From NCBI RefSeq assembly GCF_002911015.1, contig NZ_KZ626903.1:1-47332 (forward strand): 47,332 nt of DNA. The letters run 5' to 3'. This stretch comes from Streptomyces populi (GTDB lineage Bacteria > Actinomycetota > Actinomycetes > Streptomycetales > Streptomycetaceae). A program made the position numbers and the translations under genes. A model generated the notes under the pieces. The model was not told the origin of the DNA. It saw only the letters and a list, made by a program, of their open reading frames with translations, and did no database searches. Positions 34,155-42,851 of the stretch are shown here, piece by piece; the first letter of the stretch is position 1; every line of letters begins with the position of its first letter.

Positions 34155-34832
34155 ATGAAGAGCGATCTCTTTTCCAGTGACCACATGGTGCAGCCGGCCG
34201 TCGCGGCGGGCATGAGCGTCCAGAACGCCAAGTCCATCAAGTACGCAGTCCAGGGCGAGATGTTCGCGCGTCAGGGCGCGATGGTCGCCTACCGGGGCAA
34301 CCTCCAGTTCGAGCGCAAGGGCCAGGGCGTGGGCGGCATGCTCAAGCGGGCGGTCACCGGTGAGGGACTTCCGCTGATGACCGTCCGCGGGCAGGGCGAG
34401 GTCTGGTTCGCGCACGAGGCGCAGAACTGTTTCATCGTGGGCATCGAACCCGGCGACGTGTTCACGGTCAACGGCCGCAACGTCCTGTGCTTCGACGCCT
34501 CGCTGTCGTACGAGATCAAGACCGTGAAGGGCGCGGGCATCACCGGCGGCGGTCTGTTCAACAGCGTCTTCACCGGTCACGGCAGCCTGGGGCTGATATG
34601 CGAGGGCAACCCGCTCGTGATTCCCGTCTCCCAGCAGCAGCCGGTGTTCGTCGACACCGACGCGGTCGTCGGCTGGACGGCGCACCTGCACACCTCGCTG
34701 CACCGCTCGCAGTCGATCGGCTCGATGATCCGAGGCGGTTCGGGCGAGGCGGTGCAGCTGAAACTGGAGGGCGAGGGCTACGTCGTCGTGCGTCCCAGCG
34801 AGGCGACCCCGCAGAAGACGCAGCAGCACTGA
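34155..34832 (+). CDS. AIM24 family protein
   Basis: A 225-residue protein of the AIM24 (DUF124) family, a beta-rich fold related to TerD-neighbour proteins. Features are QNAKSIKYAVQGEMFARQGAM, the Gly-rich stretch GQGVGGMLKRAVTGEGLPLM and GAGITGGGLFNSVFTGHGSLGL. Molecular function is not established. The ATG at 34155 has AGGA at the right distance; the frame upstream to 34041 runs over the FMN reductase terminator. It is a single gene bounded by hairpins on both sides. Confidence 0.9.
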   Translation: MKSDLFSSDHMVQPAVAAGMSVQNAKSIKYAVQGEMFARQGAMVAYRGNLQFERKGQGVGGMLKRAVTGEGLPLMTVRGQGEVWFAHEAQNCFIVGIEPGDVFTVNGRNVLCFDASLSYEIKTVKGAGITGGGLFNSVFTGHGSLGLICEGNPLVIPVSQQQPVFVDTDAVVGWTAHLHTSLHRSQSIGSMIRGGSGEAVQLKLEGEGYVVVRPSEATPQKTQQH

Positions 34833-34847
34833 TCCGGGCGCACGGCA

Positions 34848-34883
34848 CGAGGGGCCCCGCCGGTCGGCCGGCGGGGCCCCTCG
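34848..34883. terminator. 16-base-pair perfect hairpin between convergent genes
   Basis: CGAGGGGCCCCGCCGG (34848-34863) pairs fully with 34868-34883 across a TCGG loop. Serves AIM24 and the M4 protease. Confidence 0.85.
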
Positions 34884-34905
34884 ATCCGTCTGCCGGAGCC
34901 CTCCG

Positions 34906-36693
34906 TCAGTGCCGGGCGGCCGGGGTGTTGGCGGCCGTGACGTTGACGGCGGCCCACGCCTTGCCCACCGCCTTGTACTCGGCGCCGTTCGCGCCGTACA
35001 GGTCGGCGGCGGCCTTCAGCGTGGCCTTGCGGGCGTCGTGGAAGTCGGTCGTGGAGACCATGTAGCGGGTGAGCGCCCGGTAGAAGACGGCGGTGGCCTT
35101 GGCGCGGCCGATCCCGGTCACGCGGGAACCGTCGTACGTCGGCGAGTCGTACGTCACGCCGTTGATCGTCTTCCGGCCGCTGCCCTCGGCGAGCAGGTAG
35201 AAGGCGTGCGAGGAGACACCGGAACCGGCGTGCACCTCGGTGTCGTACGCGGCGGGCGACCAGTAGTCGACCGTCTCCTCGAGCACGTCGAGGGACGGGC
35301 GGTCGAGGCGGCGCAGGAACTTCTGGGCGAGCCCCAGCTTCTCCCCCACCAGGTAGTTCGGCGGGTTCTTCGGGTTGTTCGCGGAGAACTCGACGTCCGA
35401 ACCGAAGATGTCGGCGAGCGACTCGTTGAGGGAGCCCGCCTCGCCGTACTGGTTGCCGTCGTCGTCGACGCGGGTGGGTTCGAGGGCGGCGGTCGCGTCG
35501 ACGACCCCGTGGGTCAGCTCGTGGCCGGTGACGTCGAGGACGACGAGGGGCTTCTTGAACACCCGGCCGTCGCCGTCGCCGTAGAGCATGCAGCCGCAGT
35601 ACGAGTCCCAGAAGGCGTTGCCGACCTTGTTGCCGAAGTGGACCATCCCCCGGGCAGCGGCGCTGTTGTTCTTGATGCCCTTGCGGCCGAAGGTCTTCTT
35701 GTAGAAGTCCAGGGTCTGGGTGATGCCGTACTGGGCGTCGACGGCGGCGGTGGTCCGGGCCGAGGTGGTGCCGGTGCCCCACTTGTTGTCGCCGTCGGTG
35801 AACGCCTTGCCCCGCGCGAAGGACTCCAGCTCCTGGCCCTTGGCGTCCCGGGTCTCGGTGTTCCACCGGGTCGGGTCCTTGAGCACGTAGCTGGTCCGCG
35901 CGGTGCGGGTGGTGGTCAGGGACACCTTGCCGGCGAAGAGGGAGGATCCGCTCCCCTTGGCCGTGGCCGGGTAGCGGCCCGCGGCGGCGATGCCCGTGAG
36001 GCCGGACAGCCCGGCGGCGGCACCGGGGGCCGTACCGGTCTGCGGGGTCGCGCTCTCCCCGCGCTCGCGCAGCGTGGCCGCCAGGGAGGGCGATATGAAC
36101 TCGTCGGTGTTCGGGGTGTTGCTGCGGATCCGGCCGGTGCGCGCGTCCACGACGACCGTGGTCGACCCGCCGGCCTCCGTGGTGCCGCTGTCCGTGACGA
36201 GCACCTGGTAGGCGAGGTCGGCGGCACCCGCGCGGGCGTCCACGACGAGGCGGGCGGTGCCCGCGTCGCCCTTCGCGACGGCCTCGGCCTTGGCCTCGGC
36301 CTGCTCCGGCGTCAGCCGCGCCTCGACGGTGGAGGGCTTCACCGTGTGGTCGGCGGCCCGGGTCACGCCCAGATACTCGCCCCGCTCGCCGAGGTGGACG
36401 ACCATGTCGCCGCCGAGGACGGGAAGGCCCTGGTGGGTGCGGACGAAGCGGACGTGCTGCTTTCCGTCCGGGTCCGTCATCACGTCCTTGGCCTGGAGGG
36501 TGTCGCCGCGGGTGACACCGGTGGCCGAGGCGTGCGCGAACGCCGCGGCCCTGGCGGCGGCCACCGGCGAGGAGGCCGGGGTCGCCACGCGGGCGGGCCC
36601 CTCGGGCGCGGACGCGAAGGCGGGACCGGGAAGCGTGGCGGCCGTCGTCACGGCGACGGCGATCGCCACGTGGCGTATGTGGGGTCTACGCAC
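34906..36693 (-). CDS. secreted M4 family metalloprotease (thermolysin-like) with propeptide
   Basis: A 595-residue preproprotein. The signal peptide (RRPHIRHVAIAVAVTTAATL, cleavage near ASA) is followed by an FTP/PepSY propeptide (about 40-210; HVRFVRTHQGLPVLGGDMVV) and the M4 catalytic domain (about 260-595). The zinc site is HELTH with the third ligand Glu in GSLNESLADIFG. About ten extra residues (including TRVDDDGNQ) lie between them compared with thermolysin. The C-terminal catalytic His lies in the DTEVHAGSGVSSHAFYLLAE block. The GTG at 36693 is chosen for AAAGGA six bases upstream; the frame continues to a TTG at 36729. An AT-rich promoter region precedes it. Confidence 0.93.
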   Translation of the reverse strand: MRRPHIRHVAIAVAVTTAATLPGPAFASAPEGPARVATPASSPVAAARAAAFAHASATGVTRGDTLQAKDVMTDPDGKQHVRFVRTHQGLPVLGGDMVVHLGERGEYLGVTRAADHTVKPSTVEARLTPEQAEAKAEAVAKGDAGTARLVVDARAGAADLAYQVLVTDSGTTEAGGSTTVVVDARTGRIRSNTPNTDEFISPSLAATLRERGESATPQTGTAPGAAAGLSGLTGIAAAGRYPATAKGSGSSLFAGKVSLTTTRTARTSYVLKDPTRWNTETRDAKGQELESFARGKAFTDGDNKWGTGTTSARTTAAVDAQYGITQTLDFYKKTFGRKGIKNNSAAARGMVHFGNKVGNAFWDSYCGCMLYGDGDGRVFKKPLVVLDVTGHELTHGVVDATAALEPTRVDDDGNQYGEAGSLNESLADIFGSDVEFSANNPKNPPNYLVGEKLGLAQKFLRRLDRPSLDVLEETVDYWSPAAYDTEVHAGSGVSSHAFYLLAEGSGRKTINGVTYDSPTYDGSRVTGIGRAKATAVFYRALTRYMVSTTDFHDARKATLKAAADLYGANGAEYKAVGKAWAAVNVTAANTPAARH

Positions 36694-37033
36694 TGAGTTC
36701 CTTTGCACAGGGGCGGCCGGGATCACCAACCGCCTTACGGCGCGGCGCCGTCGGGCGCCGCGGGAGCTGTCGGGCCCCGATGCGCCACCCTCACCGATTC
36801 ATCATGTACATGTAAAGAAGAAAGATCCCTTTTCTTTCGTTCGGGGGCATCTCTTTACAAAAGTTCGCTTATCGGTGATCGAGGAGTGGCCAACAGTGCG
36901 CCGACCGAACAGATGTGAGGGGGAATGAAGTGGTTGCCTGACGAGGCCGATCGGCGCGCGCGTGTGACCGATGTCGCACCGTCCCGGCCCCGGAGCGGAC
37001 GGGGCGGGAGCACGCGGCGGGGAACCGGAGGTC
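36694..37033. other. gene-free control region before the M4 protease
   Basis: No gene is visible. The part 36800-36870 is unusually AT-rich for this genome. It holds the palindrome CATGTACATG (36803-36812) and TGTAAAGA (36811-36818), which is inverted as TCTTTACA (36852-36859). These probably mark the protease promoter and its regulator. Short open frames here have no ribosome sites and are rejected. Confidence 0.55.
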
Positions 37034-38179
37034 TCAGACCGCGCGGTCGGCGAGGGCGGACAGGACGGTGCGCAGCTCCGTCGCGGGCCCGGGGGCGAGG
37101 GGCAGTCCCGCGAGCAGCGCGTCCGCCGCGGCCAGGTGGCGGCGCGCCTCACGCACGGCCGCCGCGCGTCCGCCGGCCCGCTCGACGAGGGCGGTCGCGC
37201 GGCGGACTCCGGCACCGTCCAGGGAGTGCGGGGCCGCGAGGAGTTCGCCGAGTTCGCCGTACCCGGCGCCGCCGAGCGCCGCGAGCACCGGCAGGGTCTT
37301 CTTCCCCTGCCGCAGGTCGCCGTGGACCGGCTTTCCGGTGACCGACGGATCGCCCCAGACGCCCAGCACGTCGTCGGCGATCTGGAAGGCGACGCCGAGA
37401 TGACGTCCGGCGCGGTCCAGCGCGGCCACGGCCGGGTCCGGCGCTCCGGCCAGCCGGGCGCCGAGTGCCAGCGCACAGCCGAGCAGGGCGCCGGTCTTGC
37501 GCTCGGCCATCACCTCGTACTCCGCCACCCCGACCGCGTCCGGTCCGGTCCAGGGCCTGTCGGCGAACAGCAGGTCGTCGGCCTGGCCGCGGACCAGGTC
37601 ACCGAGCGCGGAGGTCAACTGCCGTACGGCGGAACCGGATCGGGGAGCGAGAGCCACGGTCTCGACGGCCAGCGCGAACAGCGCGTCGCCCGCGAGGACG
37701 GCGGGACCGGTGCCGTACGCCTTCCACACGGCGGGGCGCCCGCGGCGCAGCGCGTCACCGTCCATGATGTCGTCGTGGAGCAGCGAGAAGACGTGCACGA
37801 GCTCCACCGCGACGGCCGCGGGCACACCCGCCTCGGCCGGGCCCGAGACGGCTTCCGCCCCGAGGACGGCCAGCGCCTGCCGCACTCCTTTGCCCTGGCC
37901 GTGGTCGGCGGGGGCACCGCCGACCTCGCAGCGGCCGAACGCGTACCGGGCCATCTCGGCGACCCAGGGGTGCAGTGTGCCGATCGCCTCCGCCAGCGCG
38001 GGAGCGGCGAGTTCGCGGCAGCGGCGCAGCACCCGCGCGGCGGCGGGCGGGGACTCGGGGGTGATCGGCGACGTCCGGGCCGCGCGGTCCGCGGCCACCG
38101 CGGGAACCGGCGCGGCCGTCGTGTCCGCCGCCACGGGGGCCGCCGGGACGGCCGGAACGCCGAGGGTCGTCGAGGTCAT
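37034..38179 (-). CDS. polyprenyl diphosphate synthase with disordered N-terminal extension
   Basis: A 381-residue trans-isoprenyl diphosphate synthase. The first Asp-rich motif is LLHDDIMDGD (Asp136-Asp137) and the second is QIADDVLGVWGD (Asp269-Asp270); KTG near 229 and GKPVHGDLRQGKKT are also typical. It should condense isopentenyl diphosphate with an allylic substrate; product length cannot be read by eye. The first 48 residues are Ala/Pro/Thr-rich and look disordered. Such tails are seen in prenyltransferase cargo of family 2 encapsulins, but no shell gene is in the window. The ATG overlaps the stop of the TPR gene (ATGA). No terpene cyclase lies beside it. Confidence 0.9.
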   Translation of the reverse strand: MTSTTLGVPAVPAAPVAADTTAAPVPAVAADRAARTSPITPESPPAAARVLRRCRELAAPALAEAIGTLHPWVAEMARYAFGRCEVGGAPADHGQGKGVRQALAVLGAEAVSGPAEAGVPAAVAVELVHVFSLLHDDIMDGDALRRGRPAVWKAYGTGPAVLAGDALFALAVETVALAPRSGSAVRQLTSALGDLVRGQADDLLFADRPWTGPDAVGVAEYEVMAERKTGALLGCALALGARLAGAPDPAVAALDRAGRHLGVAFQIADDVLGVWGDPSVTGKPVHGDLRQGKKTLPVLAALGGAGYGELGELLAAPHSLDGAGVRRATALVERAGGRAAAVREARRHLAAADALLAGLPLAPGPATELRTVLSALADRAV

Positions 38180-39231
38180 CGCGCGGCCCCCGTCTCGCCG
38201 GTCCCGGTCGTCAACCCGAGTTCCGTGCGCGCCCGTTCGACCATCCGGTGAGCGTGCCGCAGCCCGATGCGCTCCAGCACCCCGGCCAGCTCGTCGAGTT
38301 CGGCGGCCGTCTCGGCGCCGTCGCGGCCGAGACGGGCGAGGGACTTGACCAGCCCGAGGCGGGACAGGGCCGTGCCGCGCGGCTCGCTCATCGACTCGAA
38401 CTCGGCGAGGGCGCCCGCGTACACCTCACGGGCCTGCTCGTAACGCCCGGCGCGGTAGAGGACGTTGCCACGCATCTTGTGGTTGTAGGCGAGCGCTCCG
38501 GACAGCTTCATCGCGCGGCAGGAGACCTCGGCCTCGCTCAGCAGCTCCAGCGCGCGCTCCGTGTCCCCGTCCCGCACGGAGACGATGTCCGCGAGTCCTC
38601 GCAGCGCCCAGGCGTGACCGCGCCGGTCCTCGGCACCGGCGGCTATCTCCGCCGCCTCCTCGAACATCGCGTAGGCGCTGTCGTACGCGCCGGTGTTGCG
38701 GTGGATCTGGGCGATGCCCTCCAGGGCCCACACGGTGTGCCGGGCCTCGCCGCGCTTGCGCGCCTCGGCCAGCAGCTGCTCGTGCAGTGCGGTCACGGCC
38801 GCGTAGTCGCCCTGGATGCGGCCGGTCTCCGCCATGCCCGCCAGCGAGTAGCCGCGCACGACCACGTCCCCTGCCCGTCCGCCCAGTTCGGCGGCGAGCC
38901 GCAGCAGCCGCCACGCCAGGGGAAACGCCCCGCGCTGGCGGGCCAGGGTGCCGCCGCTCCACAGCGCCCACGCCATCGCGGCGCCGTCCCCCGCCTCCCG
39001 GGCGGTGCGGTAACTCGCCTTCCACGCCCGGTCGGCGTCCGTCACCTGCCCGAGCCGGCGGTGCGCCTCGGCGACCGCGAGGCCCGACCGGGCGGCCTCG
39101 GCGTGGGCGCCCGCACGCTCGGCGGCGCGCAGTTGCTCGGTGCCCGCCGCGAGGACGTCGGTCAGCGAGGAGTTCACCGACAAGGTGGTCAAGGCGCCCT
39201 GGTATTCCGGGGCGAAGGCTTTGCCGTACAT
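38176..39231 (-). CDS. tetratricopeptide repeat protein
   Basis: A 351-residue all-helical protein with about seven TPR-like repeats (for example GLAVAEAHRRLGQVTDADRA, ALEGIAQIHRNTGAYDSAYA, HKMRGNVLYRAGRYEQAREV). It has no catalytic or DNA-binding domain and resembles the TPR part of actinobacterial regulators. I chose the ATG at 39231 with GGAAAGG upstream; a GTG at 39252 is in frame. It is translationally coupled to the prenyl synthase, so it is a likely partner or scaffold of it (inference). The promoter region carries TGTATACA repeats. Confidence 0.88.
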   Translation of the reverse strand: MYGKAFAPEYQGALTTLSVNSSLTDVLAAGTEQLRAAERAGAHAEAARSGLAVAEAHRRLGQVTDADRAWKASYRTAREAGDGAAMAWALWSGGTLARQRGAFPLAWRLLRLAAELGGRAGDVVVRGYSLAGMAETGRIQGDYAAVTALHEQLLAEARKRGEARHTVWALEGIAQIHRNTGAYDSAYAMFEEAAEIAAGAEDRRGHAWALRGLADIVSVRDGDTERALELLSEAEVSCRAMKLSGALAYNHKMRGNVLYRAGRYEQAREVYAGALAEFESMSEPRGTALSRLGLVKSLARLGRDGAETAAELDELAGVLERIGLRHAHRMVERARTELGLTTGTGETGAAR

Positions 39232-39573
39232 GCGTGCCTTTCCGTCCGCCACCGTCCGTCCGCGTACGGGACCGGTCCGGCGGCAATGCTGTGATCGACT
39301 CCTTCAGGGCGGCGACGTGCGGCGGTCCGGCTATGCATACGATGTATACACGACATGTATACACAGAGTGCATAATGGGCCGGATCATCTTCCGTGAAGA
39401 GATGCTCCAGGGAGGACCGCCTGCCACGCGCCCGTTGCCGATCAAGACGTCGATCGCGTCCGGGAGGTTGCCCGGCCGCCTCAAACACGTTGCGCGGCGA
39501 CGCGATCGGGACACAGGATGGCGGAAGTCGATGCCCTCCCACGGAAAGCAGGCCGGCGTTGCCCACAGCCCCG
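39232..39573. other. control region between TPR and APH-like genes
   Basis: No gene can be supported. It contains the AT-rich TGTATACA/TATGCATA cluster listed separately. Other open frames here have poor codon bias. Confidence 0.5.
39332..39364. promoter_or_regulatory. TATGCATA and twin ATGTATACAC elements
   Basis: ATGTATACAC occurs at 39342-39351 and 39355-39364 (13-base period), each holding the palindrome TGTATACA. TATGCATA (39332-39339), also a palindrome, lies just before. The base composition is very unlike the surroundings. Likely operator of the TPR/prenyl synthase operon. Confidence 0.7.
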
Positions 39574-40455
39574 ATGCACGCGGACGAGACGCGGATCGGC
39601 GGTCCCCTCGTACGGCGTCTGCTGGCCGAACAGTTCCCCCGGTGGGCCGAACTGCCCCTGAGGCGTGTGCGGTCGGCCGGTACGGTCAACACCCTCTACC
39701 GGCTCGGCGACGACATGGCCGTCCGGCTCCCGCGGATCGCGGACGGCGCCGACGACGCCGTCAAGGAACACACGTGGCTGCCGCGGCTCGCCCCGATGCT
39801 CCCGTTCACGGTGCCCGAGGTGCTCGGCCTCGGCACGCCCGCCGCGGACTACCCGTGGCACTGGTCCGTGGTGCGCTGGCTCGACGGCGGCACTCCGGCG
39901 CCCGGCGCGCTCACCGACGCCCGGGAACTGGCCGCCGACCTGGGCGCGTTCGTCGCCGCCCTGCGCGGGACCGACCTGCCCGGGGGACCGGCCTCCTACC
40001 GCGGCGCACCCCTGACCACGGTGGACGCCGAGACGCGCTCGGCGATCGAGGACCTCCGCGGCACCATCGACACCGGGGCCGCGACGGCGGCCTGGGAGGA
40101 GGCGCTGTCCGCGCCCGCGTGGACGGGCCCGCCGCGCTGGCTCCACGCGGACCTGATGCCGATGAACCTCCTGACCCGCGACGGCCGCCTCACGGCCGTC
40201 CTCGACTTCGGCACCCTCGGCACCGGCGACCCCGCCTGCGACTTCATCCCGGCCTGGAACCTCCTGCCCGCCGCCGCGAGGCCCGTCTTCCGGGACGCGG
40301 CCGGCGCCGACGACGCCGGGTGGGCACGGGGACGCGGCTGGGCCCTGTCCATGGCCCTCGCCCAGCTCCCGTACTACCGCGCCACGAACCCGGTGATCGC
40401 GGGCAACGCCGAGCACGTGATCCGTGAAGTGCTGACGGAGCGGCGGCTCCCGTAG
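39574..40455 (+). CDS. aminoglycoside phosphotransferase family kinase
   Basis: A 293-residue protein of the APH/choline kinase-like fold. The N-lobe shows VRSAGTVNTLYRLGDDMAVR; the catalytic loop is WLHADLMPMNLL and the metal-binding DFG-like motif is VLDFGTLGTGDP. The family includes antibiotic kinases and housekeeping small-molecule kinases; resistance cannot be inferred from this alone. The ATG has no clear ribosome site, but upstream sequence in the frame to 39394 is Arg-rich and looks non-coding. Convergent with the XRE regulator gene, with only 18 bases between stops. Confidence 0.88.
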   Translation: MHADETRIGGPLVRRLLAEQFPRWAELPLRRVRSAGTVNTLYRLGDDMAVRLPRIADGADDAVKEHTWLPRLAPMLPFTVPEVLGLGTPAADYPWHWSVVRWLDGGTPAPGALTDARELAADLGAFVAALRGTDLPGGPASYRGAPLTTVDAETRSAIEDLRGTIDTGAATAAWEEALSAPAWTGPPRWLHADLMPMNLLTRDGRLTAVLDFGTLGTGDPACDFIPAWNLLPAAARPVFRDAAGADDAGWARGRGWALSMALAQLPYYRATNPVIAGNAEHVIREVLTERRLP

Positions 40456-40473
40456 CCGGACGCCACCGCGGGA

Positions 40474-41313
40474 TCACTCCACGAGGGCCTGGGTTCCCAG
40501 GACGCCGAGCAGGGCGACGCGTTCGGCGTCCTCCGTACCGGGCTCGGCGGTGTAGACCATGATCCGCAGGTCGCCGCCCGCGACGCTGAGCACGTCGCAG
40601 TCCAGCGTCACGGCTCCGACCTGGGGGTGGTCGATGATCTTGCGGGACGCGTCGTGGCGGGCGACGGCCCCCGACTCCCACAGCTCCGCGAACCGCACGC
40701 TGTTCGCGCACAGGTCCTCGATCAGCTGCCCGAGGCGCCGGTCCGTCGGGTACCGGCTCGCGGTCGCGCGCAGGTCGGCGACGAGCGTCGCCTCGAAGGC
40801 GCGCCGCTCCCTGGGAGTGTGCCGCACCCGGCTGCCGGGGCCGACGAAGTTGCGCCACACACCGTTGCGCTCGTTGCCGCGCCACCCCGAGGGGTCGCCC
40901 AGCAGGGCCGCGTACAGCGGGTTGGCCAGCAGCAGGGTCCAGGCCGCGTCGTACACCGCCACGGGCGTCCCGCTCAGCCGGTCGACCAGCCGGTGGACGC
41001 CCGGGGTGATGTGGGCCGGCACCGTGCCCCGGCCCGGCGGCACCAGCCCGGCCACCTGGAAGAGGTGCTCGCGTTCGGCCCCCGACAGCCGCAGCGCCCG
41101 GCCCAGTGCCTCGACGACCTGCTCCGAGGGGTGGGCCGCCCGCCCCTGTTCGAGGCGGGTGACGTAGTCGACCGAGATCCCGGCGAGCAGGGCCAGCTCC
41201 TCGCGGCGCAGTCCGGCCGCGCGCCGCGTCCCGCCGCCGGGCAGCCCGACGGCCTCCGGCGTGACCCTGTCACGCCAGCGTCGCACCGTCCGCCCGAACT
41301 CCGTGTTCACCAT
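40474..41313 (-). CDS. XRE family regulator with MmyB-like ligand domain
   Basis: A 279-residue regulator. The N-terminal XRE helix-turn-helix shows RRAAGLRREELALLAGISVD and YVTRLEQGR (about residues 30-60). The C-terminal MmyB-like PAS-related domain shows AVYDAAWTLLLANPLYAALLGD and the end block VGAVTLDCDVLSVAGGDLRIMVYTAEPG. It is divergent from an SDR gene, the usual layout for this family, and probably controls it. A CCTGG/CCAGG cluster lies between them. The ATG follows GGGTGGC. Confidence 0.92.
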   Translation of the reverse strand: MVNTEFGRTVRRWRDRVTPEAVGLPGGGTRRAAGLRREELALLAGISVDYVTRLEQGRAAHPSEQVVEALGRALRLSGAEREHLFQVAGLVPPGRGTVPAHITPGVHRLVDRLSGTPVAVYDAAWTLLLANPLYAALLGDPSGWRGNERNGVWRNFVGPGSRVRHTPRERRAFEATLVADLRATASRYPTDRRLGQLIEDLCANSVRFAELWESGAVARHDASRKIIDHPQVGAVTLDCDVLSVAGGDLRIMVYTAEPGTEDAERVALLGVLGTQALVE

Positions 41314-41346
41314 GCCACCCACTGTGCACCCGCCCGGGCGGACCCG

Positions 41347-41383
41347 CCTGGTACCGGCGGTCCCAGGAAGACCGGACTCCTGG
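41347..41383. promoter_or_regulatory. CCTGG/CCAGG cluster between XRE and SDR genes
   Basis: CCTGG (41347-41351), its inverse CCAGG (41363-41367) and CCTGG again (41379-41383), 16 bases apart each. Candidate XRE regulator site. Confidence 0.45.
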
Positions 41384-41415
41384 CTGTCCGCGACGCACGG
41401 CCGGACCCTGGACGC

Positions 41416-42123
41416 ATGACCACCACACTCGTCACCGGAGCGAACAAGGGCCTCGGCCTCGAGACCGCCCGCCGGCTCGTCGCGGCCGGCCACACCGTCT
41501 ACGTGGGCAGCCGGGACCCGGAGCGCGGCCGGCGCGCGGCCGCGGAGATCGGGGCGCGCGCGATCGTCGTCGACGTCACGGACGACGCGTCCGTGACCGC
41601 CGCGTCCAGGACGATCGAGGCCGAGGGCGGTCTGGACGTCCTCGTCAACAACGCGGGGATCGAGGGGCGCGGCGAGGGGAACAGCGTGATCGGCGCGGCG
41701 GAGGTGACCGCCGGCATGATGCGCGAGCTGTTCGAGACGAACGTCTTCGGGGTCGTCCGGGTCCTCCACGCCTTCGTGCCCCTGCTCCGGCGCTCCGCCG
41801 CGCCGGTCGTGGTGAACGTCAGCAGCGGACTGGCCTCGCTGACCGGGACCACCGATCCCACGAGCCCCGCCCACGCCTATCCCGGTGTCGCCTATCCGGC
41901 GTCCAAGACCGCCGTCAACATGATCACCGTGCAGTACGCGAAGGCGTTCCCCGGGATGCGGGTCAACGCCGTGGAACCGGGCTTCACCGCCACCGACCTG
42001 AACGGCAACACCGGGACGCAGACCGTGGAGGAGGGCGCCGGGATCATCGTGCGCATGGCCCGGATCGGCCGGGACGGACCGACCGGCGGCTTCTTCGACG
42101 CGGCGGGCCCTGTTCCCTGGTGA
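41416..42123 (+). CDS. short-chain dehydrogenase/reductase
   Basis: A 235-residue classical SDR. It has the cofactor motif TGANKGLG, NNAG, the catalytic Ser in VVNVSSGLASL and the YPASK catalytic Tyr/Lys. An Arg after strand 2 (GSRDPERG) suggests NADPH use. It resembles plant-type carbonyl reductases. Substrate unknown. The short divergent promoter region with the XRE gene suggests direct control. The ATG has little ribosome site (GGACGC), and the upstream frame is not coding-like. Confidence 0.92.
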   Translation: MTTTLVTGANKGLGLETARRLVAAGHTVYVGSRDPERGRRAAAEIGARAIVVDVTDDASVTAASRTIEAEGGLDVLVNNAGIEGRGEGNSVIGAAEVTAGMMRELFETNVFGVVRVLHAFVPLLRRSAAPVVVNVSSGLASLTGTTDPTSPAHAYPGVAYPASKTAVNMITVQYAKAFPGMRVNAVEPGFTATDLNGNTGTQTVEEGAGIIVRMARIGRDGPTGGFFDAAGPVPW

Positions 42124-42162
42124 CCGTGGCACCCCACTCCCCGGAGCGCGCGTCCCCTCCGC

Positions 42163-42846
42163 TCAGGGCGCGAGCTGGGCCTGCACCGCGGGCGCGTACC
42201 GGTCGACGATGTCGTCGACCGTGGTGGCGCGCAGGTGCGGGCCCCTGGCGATCCCGTACATCACGCCGAGGCCGAGCAGGGTGCTCACGGCGAGCTCGGC
42301 GCGCAGCCCCGCGTCCTGCCCGCTCAGTCGCCCCGCGAGCCGTTCGCTGACCTGGGCGCGGAAGTTGGCCCGCAACGTCTCGCCCTGCTCCCCCTGCAAC
42401 GGGGCGAAGACGATCCGCAGGACGGGATCGGCGCCGCGCCGGGTCTGGCCCTCGAGGAGGTGGCGGACCATGTGCCGGCCGAGCTCCTCCAGCGGGGCGT
42501 CCAGCAGGGCGTCGGCGTCGGACTCGAAGGACATGACGCGGGCGAACAGCGCGTCCTTGTTGCCGAAGTACTTCAGGATCAGCGGCGCGCTCACCCCGGC
42601 CCGGTCGGCGACCGCCTTCAGCGTGATGTCCGCGTGCGCGTGCCGGGCCAGCAGATACCGGGCCGCGCGCAGGATCGCCGCCTTGCTCGCCTCGGCGTCG
42701 CGGCGGGGGGCGGGGCCCGTTCCCGGTTCCTGGTGCGGGGCGGGCGCGGCTTCCGGCTCCCCCCGCTGCGGAGCGGCGGCGGCCGGCTGCTCACCGGTCG
42801 CCGGGACGGCCGGGGACGCCGTGAGACCGGAGTGCGGGGTGGTCAC
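42163..42846 (-). CDS. TetR family regulator of the MFS operon
   Basis: A 227-residue repressor. After a Pro/Ala-rich tail of about 50 residues comes the TetR helix-turn-helix (EASKAAILRAARYLLARHAH, VADRAGVSAPLILKYFGNKD). The C-terminal domain shows a TetR_C layout. The GTG start is five bases after the MFS stop, so the two genes form an operon. Two perfect GGTGAAT-N4-ATTCACC sites before the MFS gene are its likely targets, giving autoregulated efflux. A frame extending upstream runs antisense-style through the MFS gene and is rejected. Confidence 0.9.
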   Translation of the reverse strand: MTTPHSGLTASPAVPATGEQPAAAAPQRGEPEAAPAPHQEPGTGPAPRRDAEASKAAILRAARYLLARHAHADITLKAVADRAGVSAPLILKYFGNKDALFARVMSFESDADALLDAPLEELGRHMVRHLLEGQTRRGADPVLRIVFAPLQGEQGETLRANFRAQVSERLAGRLSGQDAGLRAELAVSTLLGLGVMYGIARGPHLRATTVDDIVDRYAPAVQAQLAP

Positions 42847-42851
42847 GGTGC

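Noticed and set aside
36703..36928. Short plus-strand frames upstream of the M4 protease gene.
   Set aside because: No ribosome sites, and they cover the AT-rich promoter elements.
39394..39573. Sixty-codon N-terminal extension of the APH-like kinase.
   Set aside because: Arg/Ser/Cys-rich and unlike the family N-terminus; the ATG at 39574 gives a normal-length kinase.
39574..40455. Calling the APH-family gene an antibiotic resistance gene.
   Set aside because: The fold is shared by many housekeeping kinases, and no resistance-specific signature or biosynthetic cluster is present.
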